DNA of 64,000 bases from Marinovum sp048263515 (GTDB lineage Bacteria > Pseudomonadota > Alphaproteobacteria > Rhodobacterales > Rhodobacteraceae): contig NZ_JBLXEC010000016.1 of the NCBI RefSeq assembly GCF_048263515.1, forward strand, positions 1-64,000. The letters are read 5' to 3'. Within the stretch, counting starts at the first letter, position 1; every line of letters begins with the position of its first letter. Below are positions 43,935-53,354 of this stretch, piece by piece. Below the pieces are notes generated by a model. It did not search any database and was not told the origin of the DNA. It was given only the letters and a program-made list of their open reading frames with translations. Both the position numbers and the translations under genes were made by a program.

Positions 43935-44698
43935 GCGCCGTTCACCTGTCGCAAGAGGGCCGCGTGGCCGAGCTCAGGCTCGACAACCCGGCCAAGATGA
44001 ACGCGCTGACCGTCGAGATGCTGGACCAGCTTGCCGCGCACCTCGACCGGATCGAGCGGGACCGCGGGATTGCCGCGGTGATGCTCACCGCCGAGGGCGA
44101 CCGGGCCTTCTGCACCGGGGCCGACATAAACGGCTGGGGCGACCTGACGCCGGCCGAATTCGCGCGCCACTGGGTGCGCGACGGACACCGGATCTTCGAC
44201 CGGTTGGCGCGGCTGTCGAAACCCACCGTGGCGGTTCTGAATGGCCATGCCTTCGGCGGCGGGCTGGAGCTGGCGGCGGCCTGTGACTTGCGGGTGATGG
44301 CCCCCACGGCGGCGCTGGCGCTGCCGGAGGCCGGTGTCGGCATCGTGCCCGGCTGGTCCGGTACGCAGCGTCTGCTGCGGCTGATGCCGGAGCCCATGGT
44401 CAAGGAGATGGCGCTCTTTGGTCACCGGATCAAAGCCGACCGGGCGCTGGCCTGCGGCTTTGTCGCCGCTGTCGCCGACGATCCGCGCACCGCGGCGCTG
44501 GCGCTCCTGGAGCGGGCCGTCACCCTCTCGCCCCGCGCGGTCGAGATTGCCAAGACGATGATCCATGCCGCCCAGGGCGAGGACCGCGCCGCCATGGTCG
44601 AGGCGCTGGGCAGCGCTGCCATTGCCGCCAGCGACGACCGGGCCGAAGGCGTCGCCGCCTTTCGTGACAAACGCAAACCAGATTTCTCGGGGACCTGA
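43931..44698 (+). CDS. Enoyl-CoA hydratase/isomerase family protein
   Basis: A 255-residue crotonase-fold enzyme. Both catalytic glutamates of the hydratases are present: Glu113 (GGGLELAAACD) and Glu133 (LPEAGVGIVPGWSGTQRL). The acyl-CoA pocket is seen in FCTGADINGWG. It probably hydrates an unsaturated CoA thioester made by the preceding transferase. Start ATGA overlaps the upstream stop. Confidence 0.9.
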   Translation: MSAVHLSQEGRVAELRLDNPAKMNALTVEMLDQLAAHLDRIERDRGIAAVMLTAEGDRAFCTGADINGWGDLTPAEFARHWVRDGHRIFDRLARLSKPTVAVLNGHAFGGGLELAAACDLRVMAPTAALALPEAGVGIVPGWSGTQRLLRLMPEPMVKEMALFGHRIKADRALACGFVAAVADDPRTAALALLERAVTLSPRAVEIAKTMIHAAQGEDRAAMVEALGSAAIAASDDRAEGVAAFRDKRKPDFSGT

Positions 44699-44701
44699 CC
44701 G

Positions 44702-46228
44702 ATGCTCGACCTTACCATCCAGACCGACCAGACCGTCGCCATGCCCGAGGCGCCCTTTGCCGCGCGGCATTTCATCGACGGCCAGTATTGCGACAGCGCT
44801 GATGGCCGCACCTCTGACCGGGTCTCGCCCTCACATGGCATCGTGGTCAGTCAGGCGGCGCTTGGCTCTGCCACCGAGACCGAGGCGGCGATTGCCGCCG
44901 CCCGCCGCGCCTTTGACGATGGCCGCTGGAGCGACCTGCCGGCCAAGGAGCGCGCGGCGGTGCTGACCCGTGTGGCCGAGTTGATCGAAGCCAATGAAGA
45001 GCGCCTCGCGGTGATCGAGACGCTGGAAAGCGGCAAGCCGATCAGCCAGGCGAGCGGCGAATGCGGCGGCGCGGCGGACCTCTGGCGCTATGCCGCCAGC
45101 CTCGCCCGCACCAGTCATGGCGACAGCCACAATACGCTGGGCGAGGATATCCTCGGCGTGGTGCTGAAGGAACCGATCGGCGTGGTCTCGATCATCACGC
45201 CCTGGAACTTCCCCTTCTGGATCCTCAGCCAGAAGCTGCCCTTTGCTCTGGCCGCCGGTTGCACCTGCGTGGTGAAGCCTTCGGAGATGACCCCCTCGAC
45301 CACCGCCATGCTCGGCGAGTTGCTGGCTGAGGCCGGCTTGCCCGCCGGGGTCTGCAACATCGTGCTGGGACATGGCGACCCGGTGGGCAGCCTGATGTCC
45401 ACCCACAAGGATGTCGACATGGTGAGCTTCACCGGCTCGACCGGCGTGGGCAAGCTGATCACTAAATCCGCCGGCCAGACCCTCAAGAAGGTGGCGCTGG
45501 AGCTGGGCGGCAAGAACCCGCAGGTGATCTTTCCCGATGCCGATCTGGAGAGCGCCGCCGATGCGGTGACCTTCGGCGTCTATTTCAATGTCGGCCAGTG
45601 CTGCAATTCCTCCTCGCGGATCATCGTGCACGAGGACATCGCCGATGCCTTTGTCGAGCGGGTGGTGGCGCTGTCGCGCAAGGTGGTCTTCGGCAACCCG
45701 ATGCACCCCGACACCCAGGTCGGCGCCATCGTCACCGCCGAGCACCAGCAGAAGATCGACGGCTATGTTCAGGCCGCCAAAGCGCAAGGCGCCGAGGTCT
45801 GCCTTGGTGGCGGAGTGATGGAGGTGCCGGGGCTGGGCCAGCAGTTCTACCAGCCGACCGTGGTGCGCGGGGTGACCCCCGACATGGAGATCGCGCAGGC
45901 CGAGGTCTTCGGCCCGGTGCTCAGCGTGCTCACCTTCCGCGACTTCGACGAGGCAGTTGCTCTGGTGAATGACTCGGCCTACGGTCTGTCTGCGGGCGTC
46001 TGGAGCGAGGATGTCCACACCTGCCTGAGCTTCTGCCGCAAGGCACAGGCCGGCACGGTCTGGACCAACACCTGGATGGACGGATTTCCCGAGCTTGCCT
46101 TTGGCGGGATGAAGGAATCCGGCCAGGGACGCGAGATCGGGCGCTACGGTTTCGAGGAGTTCCTCGAGGTGAAAACACTGGTCATGCGTCTCGGGCGCAG
46201 CCGCGCGCCTTGGGTGAAGACAGACTGA
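44702..46228 (+). CDS. NAD(P)-dependent aldehyde dehydrogenase
   Basis: A 508-residue ALDH. Asn169 (PWNF), the cofactor loop FTGSTGVG (243-250), general base Glu267 (LELGG) and catalytic Cys301 (GQCC) are all in place. It resembles betaine/gamma-aminobutyraldehyde-type enzymes. It follows the hydratase by 3 bases and closes the operon begun at 41362. Its aldehyde may come from the GMC oxidoreductases further along. Confidence 0.92.
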   Translation: MLDLTIQTDQTVAMPEAPFAARHFIDGQYCDSADGRTSDRVSPSHGIVVSQAALGSATETEAAIAAARRAFDDGRWSDLPAKERAAVLTRVAELIEANEERLAVIETLESGKPISQASGECGGAADLWRYAASLARTSHGDSHNTLGEDILGVVLKEPIGVVSIITPWNFPFWILSQKLPFALAAGCTCVVKPSEMTPSTTAMLGELLAEAGLPAGVCNIVLGHGDPVGSLMSTHKDVDMVSFTGSTGVGKLITKSAGQTLKKVALELGGKNPQVIFPDADLESAADAVTFGVYFNVGQCCNSSSRIIVHEDIADAFVERVVALSRKVVFGNPMHPDTQVGAIVTAEHQQKIDGYVQAAKAQGAEVCLGGGVMEVPGLGQQFYQPTVVRGVTPDMEIAQAEVFGPVLSVLTFRDFDEAVALVNDSAYGLSAGVWSEDVHTCLSFCRKAQAGTVWTNTWMDGFPELAFGGMKESGQGREIGRYGFEEFLEVKTLVMRLGRSRAPWVKTD

Positions 46229-46338
46229 ATTTCACTGACGTGGCGCGGGGTTATGCGCCGTATTTCATGGAGACCTTGATGCGTTGTGACGCTTTCCTTC
46301 TGACAGGTGGCCCGGGTCGTGCCGGCACATGCGGGCCC

Positions 46339-47370
46339 TCAGGCCTCGGGCGCCTGCCACGAGGTGGGGCCCGGCGGATAGAGGTATTGCAGCTCGCTGG
46401 CGGGCGCGCCTTCCATGCTGCGCAACAGCATCTCGGCCATGGTCTTGCCGGTGGCGCGCAGGTCCTCGAAGACGGTTTCGATCCGCGGGCGGATGTTGTC
46501 GAAGATCGGCGAGGCGCGCTTTGCCACCACGTCGACCCCCTGCCCCGGCACCACGCCGGCATCGGCCAGAACGCCCAGCGTCGTCAGGGCAATCGCCTCA
46601 CCGACGCAGACGTAACCGTCGGGCGGGTTCGGCTGCGCCATCCGGCTGCGCATCGCCTTGGCGATCTCGGTGCGCGGGCTGTCGATGGTGACCGTTTCGG
46701 CCACCTCGTAGTCGATCCCGGCGGCGCGGGCGGCCGAGACAAAGCCGTAGCGGATGTGCTGGCCGAAGGTGAAGCTGTCGGCGGGCGGGATCAGGCTGAT
46801 GCGCCTGCGGCCGAGGTCGATCAGCCGTTGCACGGCGGCGCGGGCAAAGGCCTCGTTGTCGAAATCCACCCAGGCATGCGGCTCGGAGAACTCGGTCCGG
46901 CCATGGCAGACGAAGGGAAAGCCCTCTTCCATCAGCATCCGCACCCGCGGATCGAAATTCTCGGTGCGGGTGAACAGCAGCCCGTCGGCAAGGCGGTTGC
47001 GCAGGATGGTCCGCACCGGGCTGAGCCGGTCGGGACCAAGGCTGTCGGGCACCACGGTGACCGAATAGCCGGTGCCGCGCAGCCCCTCGGTGATGCCCGA
47101 GAGGAATTCGTGGGTGAAGCCCAGGAACTCGTGGTCGGTGTTGAGCAGCAGGGTCACCACTTGCGTGCGCCCGGTCCGCAGACGCCGCGCCGCGCGGTCC
47201 GGCACATAGCCCACCTGCCGCGCCGCCTCGGCGATCTTTTCCCGGGTGCTCTTGGCGATCTTGGGATCATCGGCCAGCGCCCGCGACACCGTGGCCACCG
47301 CATAGCCCGTCAGCTCGGCGACGGTGCGCAGCGTCGGCTTGGGACGGTCGAATCGGGGTCCGGTGCTCAT
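46339..47370 (-). CDS. LacI-family regulator, AglR-like
   Basis: A 343-residue repressor. The HTH/hinge lies at about 12-68 (TLRTVAELTGYAVATVSRAL, YVPDRAARRLRTGRTQVV), closely like alpha-glucoside regulators of the AglR group, and is followed by a sugar-binding domain. I start at MSTGPRF; longer frames run upstream without homology. It is divergent from the sugar ABC operon and two AACGTT/ATCGTT-type dyads lie between them, so it probably controls the importer and itself. Confidence 0.9.
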   Translation of the reverse strand: MSTGPRFDRPKPTLRTVAELTGYAVATVSRALADDPKIAKSTREKIAEAARQVGYVPDRAARRLRTGRTQVVTLLLNTDHEFLGFTHEFLSGITEGLRGTGYSVTVVPDSLGPDRLSPVRTILRNRLADGLLFTRTENFDPRVRMLMEEGFPFVCHGRTEFSEPHAWVDFDNEAFARAAVQRLIDLGRRRISLIPPADSFTFGQHIRYGFVSAARAAGIDYEVAETVTIDSPRTEIAKAMRSRMAQPNPPDGYVCVGEAIALTTLGVLADAGVVPGQGVDVVAKRASPIFDNIRPRIETVFEDLRATGKTMAEMLLRSMEGAPASELQYLYPPGPTSWQAPEA

Positions 47371-47433
47371 GTGATCCACTTCACAAAACCGTCGCGGGAC
47401 GGTGGCGACATCGAAGGTAGAGTAAGCTTGGAA

Positions 47434-47448
47434 TTTAAATCGTTTCAA
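47434..47448. promoter_or_regulatory. LacI-type half-symmetric site near the regulator gene
   Basis: TTTAAATCGTTTCAA, centred on CG, with 4 of 6 positions symmetric. It matches the site at 47582-47595 in 10 of 13 positions. It lies 64 bases upstream of the LacI start. Confidence 0.45.
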
Positions 47449-47565
47449 CAGAAATCTTTCGCGCTGAAAGTTTGTGCAGGCGCGAATTTCACTGATTTCC
47501 GTTAATCGACAGTGGGTTGATCGGTATTACGAAACATTTCTGGAGGCGCCTGACCAAGATAACGC

Positions 47566-47596
47566 TTGACGTAAAAGCGATTTATAACGTTTTAAT
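47566..47596 (+). promoter_or_regulatory. Promoter and operator of the sugar ABC operon
   Basis: TTGACG (47566-47571) and TTTAAT (47591-47596) are 19 bp apart. The dyad TTATAACGTTTTAA (47582-47595) covers the -10. The ATG is 41 bases downstream, with AGGGAGA as ribosome site. Confidence 0.5.
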
Positions 47597-47636
47597 GTTG
47601 CTGCCCGGGAGGGGCGCTTCAATAGGGAGAACTGCA

Positions 47637-48881
47637 ATGACAATGATGAAAACACTGAAGATGACGGCCATGGCCGTGGGCCTGGCCTCGCCGGCGGTTG
47701 CCGCCGACGTGGAGGTGCTGCACTGGTGGACGTCCGGTGGTGAAGCCGCGGCTCTGAACGTGCTCAAGGACGATCTCGCCGGCCAGGATATCGGCTGGCA
47801 GGACATGCCGGTCGCCGGTGGCGGCGGCACCCAGGCGATGACCGTGCTGCGGGCGCGCGTCACTTCGGGCAATGCGCCCACCGCCGTGCAGATGCTGGGC
47901 TTTGACATCACCGACTGGGCCAAGGAAGGCGCTCTGGCCAACCTCAACGAGATCGCCGAAGCCGGCAACTGGGGCGACGTGGTGCCTGAGGCGCTGCAGA
48001 AGTTCGCCACCTATGACGGCAAGTGGGTCGCTGCCCCGGTGAACGTGCACTCGACCAACTGGGTCTGGGCCAACAAGGCGATCATGGACGAACTGGGCCT
48101 CGAAGAGCCGCAGTCCTGGGAAGATTTCATCGCCGCGCTCGAAGCCGCGAAGGAAGCCGGTTACACCGCACTGGCCCATGGCGGTCAGGCCTGGCAGGAA
48201 GCCACCTTCTTTGACGCCGTGGTGCTGTCGGTCGGCGGGCCCGAGTTCTATCAGGCCTCGATGATCGACCTCGATCCCGAGGCGCTGGGCTCGGACCAGA
48301 TGAAAGAGGTCTTCGACCGCATGGGCACGCTGCGCAGCTTCGTCGATGACAACTTCTCGGGCCGCGACTGGAACCTGGCCACCGCCATGGTGATCAACAA
48401 GGAAGCCGCGTTCCAGCTGATGGGTGACTGGGCCAAGGGCGAATTCCTCAATGCCGGCAAGGTCCCGGGCGAGGATTTCCTCTGCTTCCGCTTCCCCGGC
48501 AGCCAGGATCAGGTGACCTTCAACTCCGACCAGTTCGCGATGTTCAGCCAGGGCGATGGCGTCTCTGACGAACAGGCGGCTCTGGCCAACGCGATCATGT
48601 CGCCGGAATTCCAGATCGCCTTCAACAAGGTCAAGGGCTCGGTTCCCGCCCGTACCGACCTTGACGCCAGCGAGCTGGATGCCTGTGGCCAACGCGCTTA
48701 CGAAGACTTCAAGGCGGCCGCCTCCAGCGGCAACCTGTACGGCTCCATGGGCCACGGCCACGCCAACCCGGCGTCGGTCAAGAACGCGATGTATGACGTG
48801 ATCACCGCGCATTTCAACGGCGAGTACGACAGCGCCACCGCTGTCGAAGAGCTCGTTACCGCGGTCGAAATCTCGCAGTAA
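47637..48881 (+). CDS. Sugar ABC transporter substrate-binding protein (GtsA-like)
   Basis: A 414-residue periplasmic binding protein with a signal peptide (1-23, ends SPAVAA). The mature start VEVLHWWTSGGEAAALNVLK, with WQDMPVAGGGG and PVNVHSTNWVW, is typical of glucose/mannose-type binding proteins (Pseudomonas GtsA, Thermus GBP). The sugar is probably an aldohexose or close analogue. It is the first gene of an ABC operon, with a strong hairpin after it. Confidence 0.9.
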   Translation: MTMMKTLKMTAMAVGLASPAVAADVEVLHWWTSGGEAAALNVLKDDLAGQDIGWQDMPVAGGGGTQAMTVLRARVTSGNAPTAVQMLGFDITDWAKEGALANLNEIAEAGNWGDVVPEALQKFATYDGKWVAAPVNVHSTNWVWANKAIMDELGLEEPQSWEDFIAALEAAKEAGYTALAHGGQAWQEATFFDAVVLSVGGPEFYQASMIDLDPEALGSDQMKEVFDRMGTLRSFVDDNFSGRDWNLATAMVINKEAAFQLMGDWAKGEFLNAGKVPGEDFLCFRFPGSQDQVTFNSDQFAMFSQGDGVSDEQAALANAIMSPEFQIAFNKVKGSVPARTDLDASELDACGQRAYEDFKAAASSGNLYGSMGHGHANPASVKNAMYDVITAHFNGEYDSATAVEELVTAVEISQ

Positions 48882-48893
48882 CCGGCCCCTAAC

Positions 48894-48919
48894 GGGAAGG
48901 CGCGATCCCGCGCCTTCCC
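48894..48919 (+). other. Perfect hairpin after the binding-protein gene
   Basis: 11-bp stem gggaaggcgcg / cgcgccttccc with a 4-base loop, 12 bases past the stop and 22 before the next start. There is no T run. It probably stabilises the upstream mRNA to give excess binding protein. Confidence 0.7.
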
Positions 48920-48940
48920 ACCCTGCTTCCGGAGACTCCC

Positions 48941-49840
48941 ATGACACAGGTTGCCAATACCCGCCGAGGCGGTTCTGACTGGCTGCGCGAAGCCCTGCCA
49001 AAGATCGTCCTCAGCCCGAGCCTCGCGATGGTGCTGATCTTCGTCTACGGCTTCATCATCTTCACCTTCTACCTGTCCTTCACCGACAGCCGCATCCTGC
49101 CCTCCTACGAGCTGGTGGGCTGGGAGAACTACTCCAAGCTGTTCCGCATCCGCGCCTGGGACACTGCGGTCACGAACCTGCTGATCTTCGGCTCGCTCTA
49201 CATCGTGATCTGCTGCGCGCTGGGCCTGGCCCTGGCGATCCTGCTCGATCAGAAGATCCGCGCCGAGGGCTTCATCCGCACCATCTACCTCTACCCGATG
49301 GCGCTGAGCTTCATCGTCACCGGCACCGCCTGGAAATGGTTCCTCGATCCGGGCATCGGCTTGCAGGCCGTGGTCAGAAGCTGGGGCTGGGAGAGCTTTA
49401 CCTTCGACTGGATCAAGGACGGCGACATGGCGATCTATACCATCGTCATCGCCGCGGTCTGGCAGACCAGCGGATTCGTCATGGCGATGTTCCTCGCCGG
49501 TCTCCGCGGCATCGACAACGAGGTGCTCAAGGCGGCCCAGATCGACGGTGCCTCGAACTTTGCGCTTTATCGCCGGATCGTCATCCCGCAGCTGCGCCCG
49601 GCCTTCATGTCGGCCTTCGTGGTGCTGGCGCACATGGCGATCAAGTCCTACGACCTCGTCATCGCGCTCACCGGCGGCGGGCCCGGCACGGCCACCGAAC
49701 TGCCGGCGACCTTCATGTATTCCTACACCTTCACCCGCAACCAGATGGGCATCGGCGCGGCCTCGGCCACGATCATGCTGATGGCGATTGCGGCGATCAT
49801 GGTGCCCTACATCTACTCCGAACTCAGGGAGAAGTCGTGA
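48941..49840 (+). CDS. Sugar ABC transporter permease (GtsB-like)
   Basis: A 299-residue MalF-type permease with six membrane helices. The EAA loop contacting the ATPase is visible as EVLKAAQIDGASNFALYRRI. It works with the next permease. Its TGA overlaps the following ATG (TGATG), so translation is coupled. Confidence 0.92.
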   Translation: MTQVANTRRGGSDWLREALPKIVLSPSLAMVLIFVYGFIIFTFYLSFTDSRILPSYELVGWENYSKLFRIRAWDTAVTNLLIFGSLYIVICCALGLALAILLDQKIRAEGFIRTIYLYPMALSFIVTGTAWKWFLDPGIGLQAVVRSWGWESFTFDWIKDGDMAIYTIVIAAVWQTSGFVMAMFLAGLRGIDNEVLKAAQIDGASNFALYRRIVIPQLRPAFMSAFVVLAHMAIKSYDLVIALTGGGPGTATELPATFMYSYTFTRNQMGIGAASATIMLMAIAAIMVPYIYSELREKS

Positions 49841-50721
49841 TGTCCAGCAATGCAACCGCAACCGTGGTGCGCACCGGGGCCGGCTCGCGCTTCGTGATCT
49901 ACACCCTGCTCGCGATCTTCTGTCTCTACTACCTGCTGCCGCTCTACGTGATGGTGGTGAACTCGCTGAAACCGCTGAGCGAGATTCAGGCCGGGGGCAT
50001 GATGTCCCTGCCCGACCAATGGACCGTCGCGCCGTGGAAAAGTGCCTGGTCGACGGCGCAGATCGGCGTCGAGGCCACCGGTCTCAAGCCGTTCTTCTGG
50101 AACTCCATCGTCATGGTGGTGCCGGCGGTGGCGATCTCGACCGTGCTGGGCGCGCTCAACGGCTATGTGCTGACCAAGTGGCGCTTTCGCGGTGACACGA
50201 TCATCTTCGGCCTGCTGCTCTTTGGCTGCTTCATCCCCTTCCAGATGGTGCTGATCCCGATGGCTCGGATGCTGGGGCTTGTCGGTCTCGCCGGCACCGT
50301 TCCGGGGCTGGTCTTTGTTCACCTCGTTTACGGCATCGGCTTCTCGACGCTTTATTTCCGCAACTACTACCAGCAGTTCCCGACCGAACTGGTGCGCGCG
50401 GCGATGATCGACGGGGCCGGCTTCTTCACCATCTTCCGCCGCATCATGCTGCCCTCGTCGGGGCCGATCGCCGTGGTCTGCGTGATCTGGCAGTTCACCA
50501 ACATCTGGAACGACTTCCTGTTCGGCGCCTCCTTCTCTGACTTCGACAGCCAGCCGATGACGGTGGCACTCAACAACCTCGTCCAGTCCTCGACGGGCGT
50601 GAAGGAATACAACGTCCACTTCGCCGGCGCCATCATGGCCGCCCTCCCCACCCTGCTCGTCTACGTCGTCGCCGGGCGCTACTTCGTCCGCGGCCTGATG
50701 GCCGGTTCCGTGAAAGGATAA
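49840..50721 (+). CDS. Sugar ABC transporter permease (GtsC-like)
   Basis: A 293-residue MalG-type permease with six helices. The EAA loop is ELVRAAMIDGAGFFTIFRRI and the end is the family-typical YFVRGLMAGSVKG. It overlaps the preceding stop by one base. Confidence 0.92.
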   Translation: MSSNATATVVRTGAGSRFVIYTLLAIFCLYYLLPLYVMVVNSLKPLSEIQAGGMMSLPDQWTVAPWKSAWSTAQIGVEATGLKPFFWNSIVMVVPAVAISTVLGALNGYVLTKWRFRGDTIIFGLLLFGCFIPFQMVLIPMARMLGLVGLAGTVPGLVFVHLVYGIGFSTLYFRNYYQQFPTELVRAAMIDGAGFFTIFRRIMLPSSGPIAVVCVIWQFTNIWNDFLFGASFSDFDSQPMTVALNNLVQSSTGVKEYNVHFAGAIMAALPTLLVYVVAGRYFVRGLMAGSVKG

Positions 50722-50725
50722 TCCC

Positions 50726-51838
50726 ATGGGATTTCTCGACATCAACAACGCCACCAAATCCTATGGCTCGGTCAAGGTGCTGCACGAGACCAACATCTCG
50801 ATCGAGGAAGGCGAGTTTCTTGTGCTCGTCGGCCCCTCGGGCTGCGGCAAGTCGACCCTGCTCAACATGATTGCCGGGCTGGAAGAGATCACCACCGGCG
50901 ACATCGCGATCAAGGGCCGCTCGATGAACGGCGTGCGGCCGGCCGAGCGCAATATCGCCATGGTGTTCCAGTCCTACGCGCTCTACCCCAACATGAACGT
51001 CGGTCAGAACATCGTCTTCGGTCTGGAAATGCACGGCGTGCCCAAGCCCGAGCGTGACAAGGCGATGAACGAGGTGGCCGACCTGTTGCAGATCAAGCAT
51101 CTGCTGGATCGCAAGCCCGGGCAATTGTCCGGCGGTCAGCGCCAGCGGGTGGCCATGGGCCGCGCGCTGGTGCGTGATCCTGACGTGTTCCTCTTCGACG
51201 AGCCGCTCAGCAACCTCGATGCCAAGCTGCGCGTCGACATGCGCACCGAGATCAAGAAGCTGCACCAGAAGCTGAAGACCACCATCGTCTATGTCACCCA
51301 CGACCAGATCGAGGCGCTGACGCTCTCGACCCGGATCGCGGTGATGTTCGGCGGCCATGTGCAGCAGCTGGGCACGCCCAAGGAGATCTATGACAACCCG
51401 GCCAACATGTTCGTTGCCGGTTTCATGGGCTCGCCCTCGATGAACCTGTTCCCGGCGCGGATCGCGGTGGAGAACGGTCGCGCGGTCGCCAAGGCGCGGC
51501 TGGCCAGCGGCGAAGAGGCCACCCTGCCCTTTGCCGAGGGTCGCGGCTTTGAGCGTCACGACGGCCGCGAGATCGTGCTGGGCCTGCGCCCCGAGGCGAT
51601 CACCGACCGCGACGGCGCCGACCGTAACAGCCGCGCGGTGCAGGTGATCGACGCCCATGTCGAGGTGACCGAACCGGCGGGCTCCGACACCTTCGTCGTC
51701 ACCCAGTTGGGCGGCAAGGAGGTCACCGGGCGCTTCCGGGCGGATGTGGATGTGCACGCGGGCCACAGCTTCCCCTTTGCCATCAACATGGACAAGGCCG
51801 TGGCCTTCGATCCGGAAACCGAGCAGCGCGTGTCGTGA
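50726..51838 (+). CDS. Sugar ABC transporter ATP-binding protein (UgpC/MsmK type)
   Basis: A 370-residue ATPase: Walker A GPSGCGKST (36-44), signature LSGGQRQR, Walker B VFLFDEPLSNLD, and a C-terminal TOBE regulatory domain (about 240-370; VLGLRPEAI). It energises the two permeases. Its stop overlaps the next start (TGATG), joining transport to the GMC oxidoreductase. Confidence 0.93.
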   Translation: MGFLDINNATKSYGSVKVLHETNISIEEGEFLVLVGPSGCGKSTLLNMIAGLEEITTGDIAIKGRSMNGVRPAERNIAMVFQSYALYPNMNVGQNIVFGLEMHGVPKPERDKAMNEVADLLQIKHLLDRKPGQLSGGQRQRVAMGRALVRDPDVFLFDEPLSNLDAKLRVDMRTEIKKLHQKLKTTIVYVTHDQIEALTLSTRIAVMFGGHVQQLGTPKEIYDNPANMFVAGFMGSPSMNLFPARIAVENGRAVAKARLASGEEATLPFAEGRGFERHDGREIVLGLRPEAITDRDGADRNSRAVQVIDAHVEVTEPAGSDTFVVTQLGGKEVTGRFRADVDVHAGHSFPFAINMDKAVAFDPETEQRVS

Positions 51839-53331
51839 TGAGCGATGCGGCGGATATCGTGATCGTGGGGTCGGGCATCGGCGGGGCAACCCTCGCCGCC
51901 GCCCTCGCTCCCAGCGGCCGCCGCATCCTCGTGCTGGAACGCGGCGAGCGGCTGCGGCCCTCGGCCGAGGACCGTGATGCCGAAGCGATCTTTCTGCGCG
52001 GGCATTATCGCCCCGACGAGCAGTGGCTCGACGGCGAGGGCCGCGCCTTTCAACCCGGAAATTACTACAACGTCGGCGGCAATTCGAAATTCTACGGCGG
52101 CGCGCTGATCCGCTACCGTGCCGAGGATTTCCGCCCCCTGCGCCACATCGGCGGCACCACGCCGGGCTGGCCGATCTCCTATGACGCGCTCGAGCCCTTT
52201 TATGGCGAGGCCGAGCAGATGTACGACGTGCGCGGCGCGGCCGGCCTTGATCCGACCGAACCGCCGCGCTCGGCCGACTATCCCTACGGCCCGGTCCCGC
52301 ATGAGCCGGTGATCGCCGACCTCGGCGAGAGGCTCACGGCGCAGGGGCTGCATCCCTCGCCGGTGCCGCTGGGCGTCGATCTCGAGCGCTGGCTGTCGCG
52401 CGCGAAAACGCCTTGGGATGCCTTTCCGGACACCAACGGCGGCAAGCGCGATGCGGAAAGCGCGGCGCTGGCCAAGGCGCTGGCGCATGACAATGTCACG
52501 CTGCGCACCGGTGCCCGGGTGCGCCGGTTGCTGCGCGGCAAGGACACCCACCTGCGCGGCGTCGAGCTGGACAGCGGCGAGGTGATCGAGGCCCGCATCG
52601 TCGCGCTGGCCGCCGGCGCAGTGCAAAGCGCGGCGCTGCTGCTGGCCTCGGCCGACGAGACCAACCCCAAGGGGCTGGCCAACCGCTCCGACCAGGTGGG
52701 GCGCAACTTCATGAACCACAATTGTTCGGCCGTGCTGGCGCTGCACCCGCTGCGCCGCAACACCTCGGTCTATCAGAAGACCCTGATGCTGAACGATTTC
52801 TACCTCACCGGCGGGCCCGATGGCGAACCGCTGGGCAATGTGCAGCTCCTTGGCAAGATCTCCGGCCCGATCCTCGCCGGGTCGTCCGGTCTGCCACGGC
52901 CGCTGGCCAACTGGATCGCCGCGCGCTCGGTCGATCTCTATGCCATGTCAGAAGACCTGCCCAATCCCGAGAGCCGCGTGACGCTGAAGAATGGCCAGAT
53001 CGTGCTCGACTGGAAACGCTCGAACGAGGCGGCGCATGCGGCGCTGGTCACAAGGCTCAAGCAGCTGTTGCGCAAGGCGGGCTTTCCGCTGGTGCTGTCG
53101 CGCGCCTTCGACCGGCGCACGCCCTCGCATCAATGCGGCACCGCGCGCATGGGCGACGACCCTACGACCAGCGTCACCGACAGTTTCGGCCGCAGCCACG
53201 ACCACCCAAATCTCTTCATCACCGATGCCGCGATCCTGCCGACCTCGGCGGCGGTCAACCCGGCGCTGACCATCGCGGCGCTGGCGCTGCGCGCCGGCCA
53301 GCACATCCGCCAGCGCGACCTCACGGCCTGA
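51838..53331 (+). CDS. GMC oxidoreductase, glucoside/pyranose dehydrogenase-like
   Basis: A 497-residue FAD enzyme with GSGIGGATLAAAL (about 12-24) and the C-terminal SHQCGTARMGDDP... SAAVNPALTIAALALRAG, which carries the active-site His and Asn. This form resembles the large subunits of sugar dehydrogenases (glucoside 3-dehydrogenase, pyranose oxidase, gluconate dehydrogenase) more than choline dehydrogenases. No signal peptide is visible, so it is cytosolic. Translational coupling to the sugar ATPase gene suggests it oxidises the imported sugar. Confidence 0.87.
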   Translation: MSDAADIVIVGSGIGGATLAAALAPSGRRILVLERGERLRPSAEDRDAEAIFLRGHYRPDEQWLDGEGRAFQPGNYYNVGGNSKFYGGALIRYRAEDFRPLRHIGGTTPGWPISYDALEPFYGEAEQMYDVRGAAGLDPTEPPRSADYPYGPVPHEPVIADLGERLTAQGLHPSPVPLGVDLERWLSRAKTPWDAFPDTNGGKRDAESAALAKALAHDNVTLRTGARVRRLLRGKDTHLRGVELDSGEVIEARIVALAAGAVQSAALLLASADETNPKGLANRSDQVGRNFMNHNCSAVLALHPLRRNTSVYQKTLMLNDFYLTGGPDGEPLGNVQLLGKISGPILAGSSGLPRPLANWIAARSVDLYAMSEDLPNPESRVTLKNGQIVLDWKRSNEAAHAALVTRLKQLLRKAGFPLVLSRAFDRRTPSHQCGTARMGDDPTTSVTDSFGRSHDHPNLFITDAAILPTSAAVNPALTIAALALRAGQHIRQRDLTA

Positions 53332-53354
53332 CCCCCCATTCCCAGGAAGACCCC

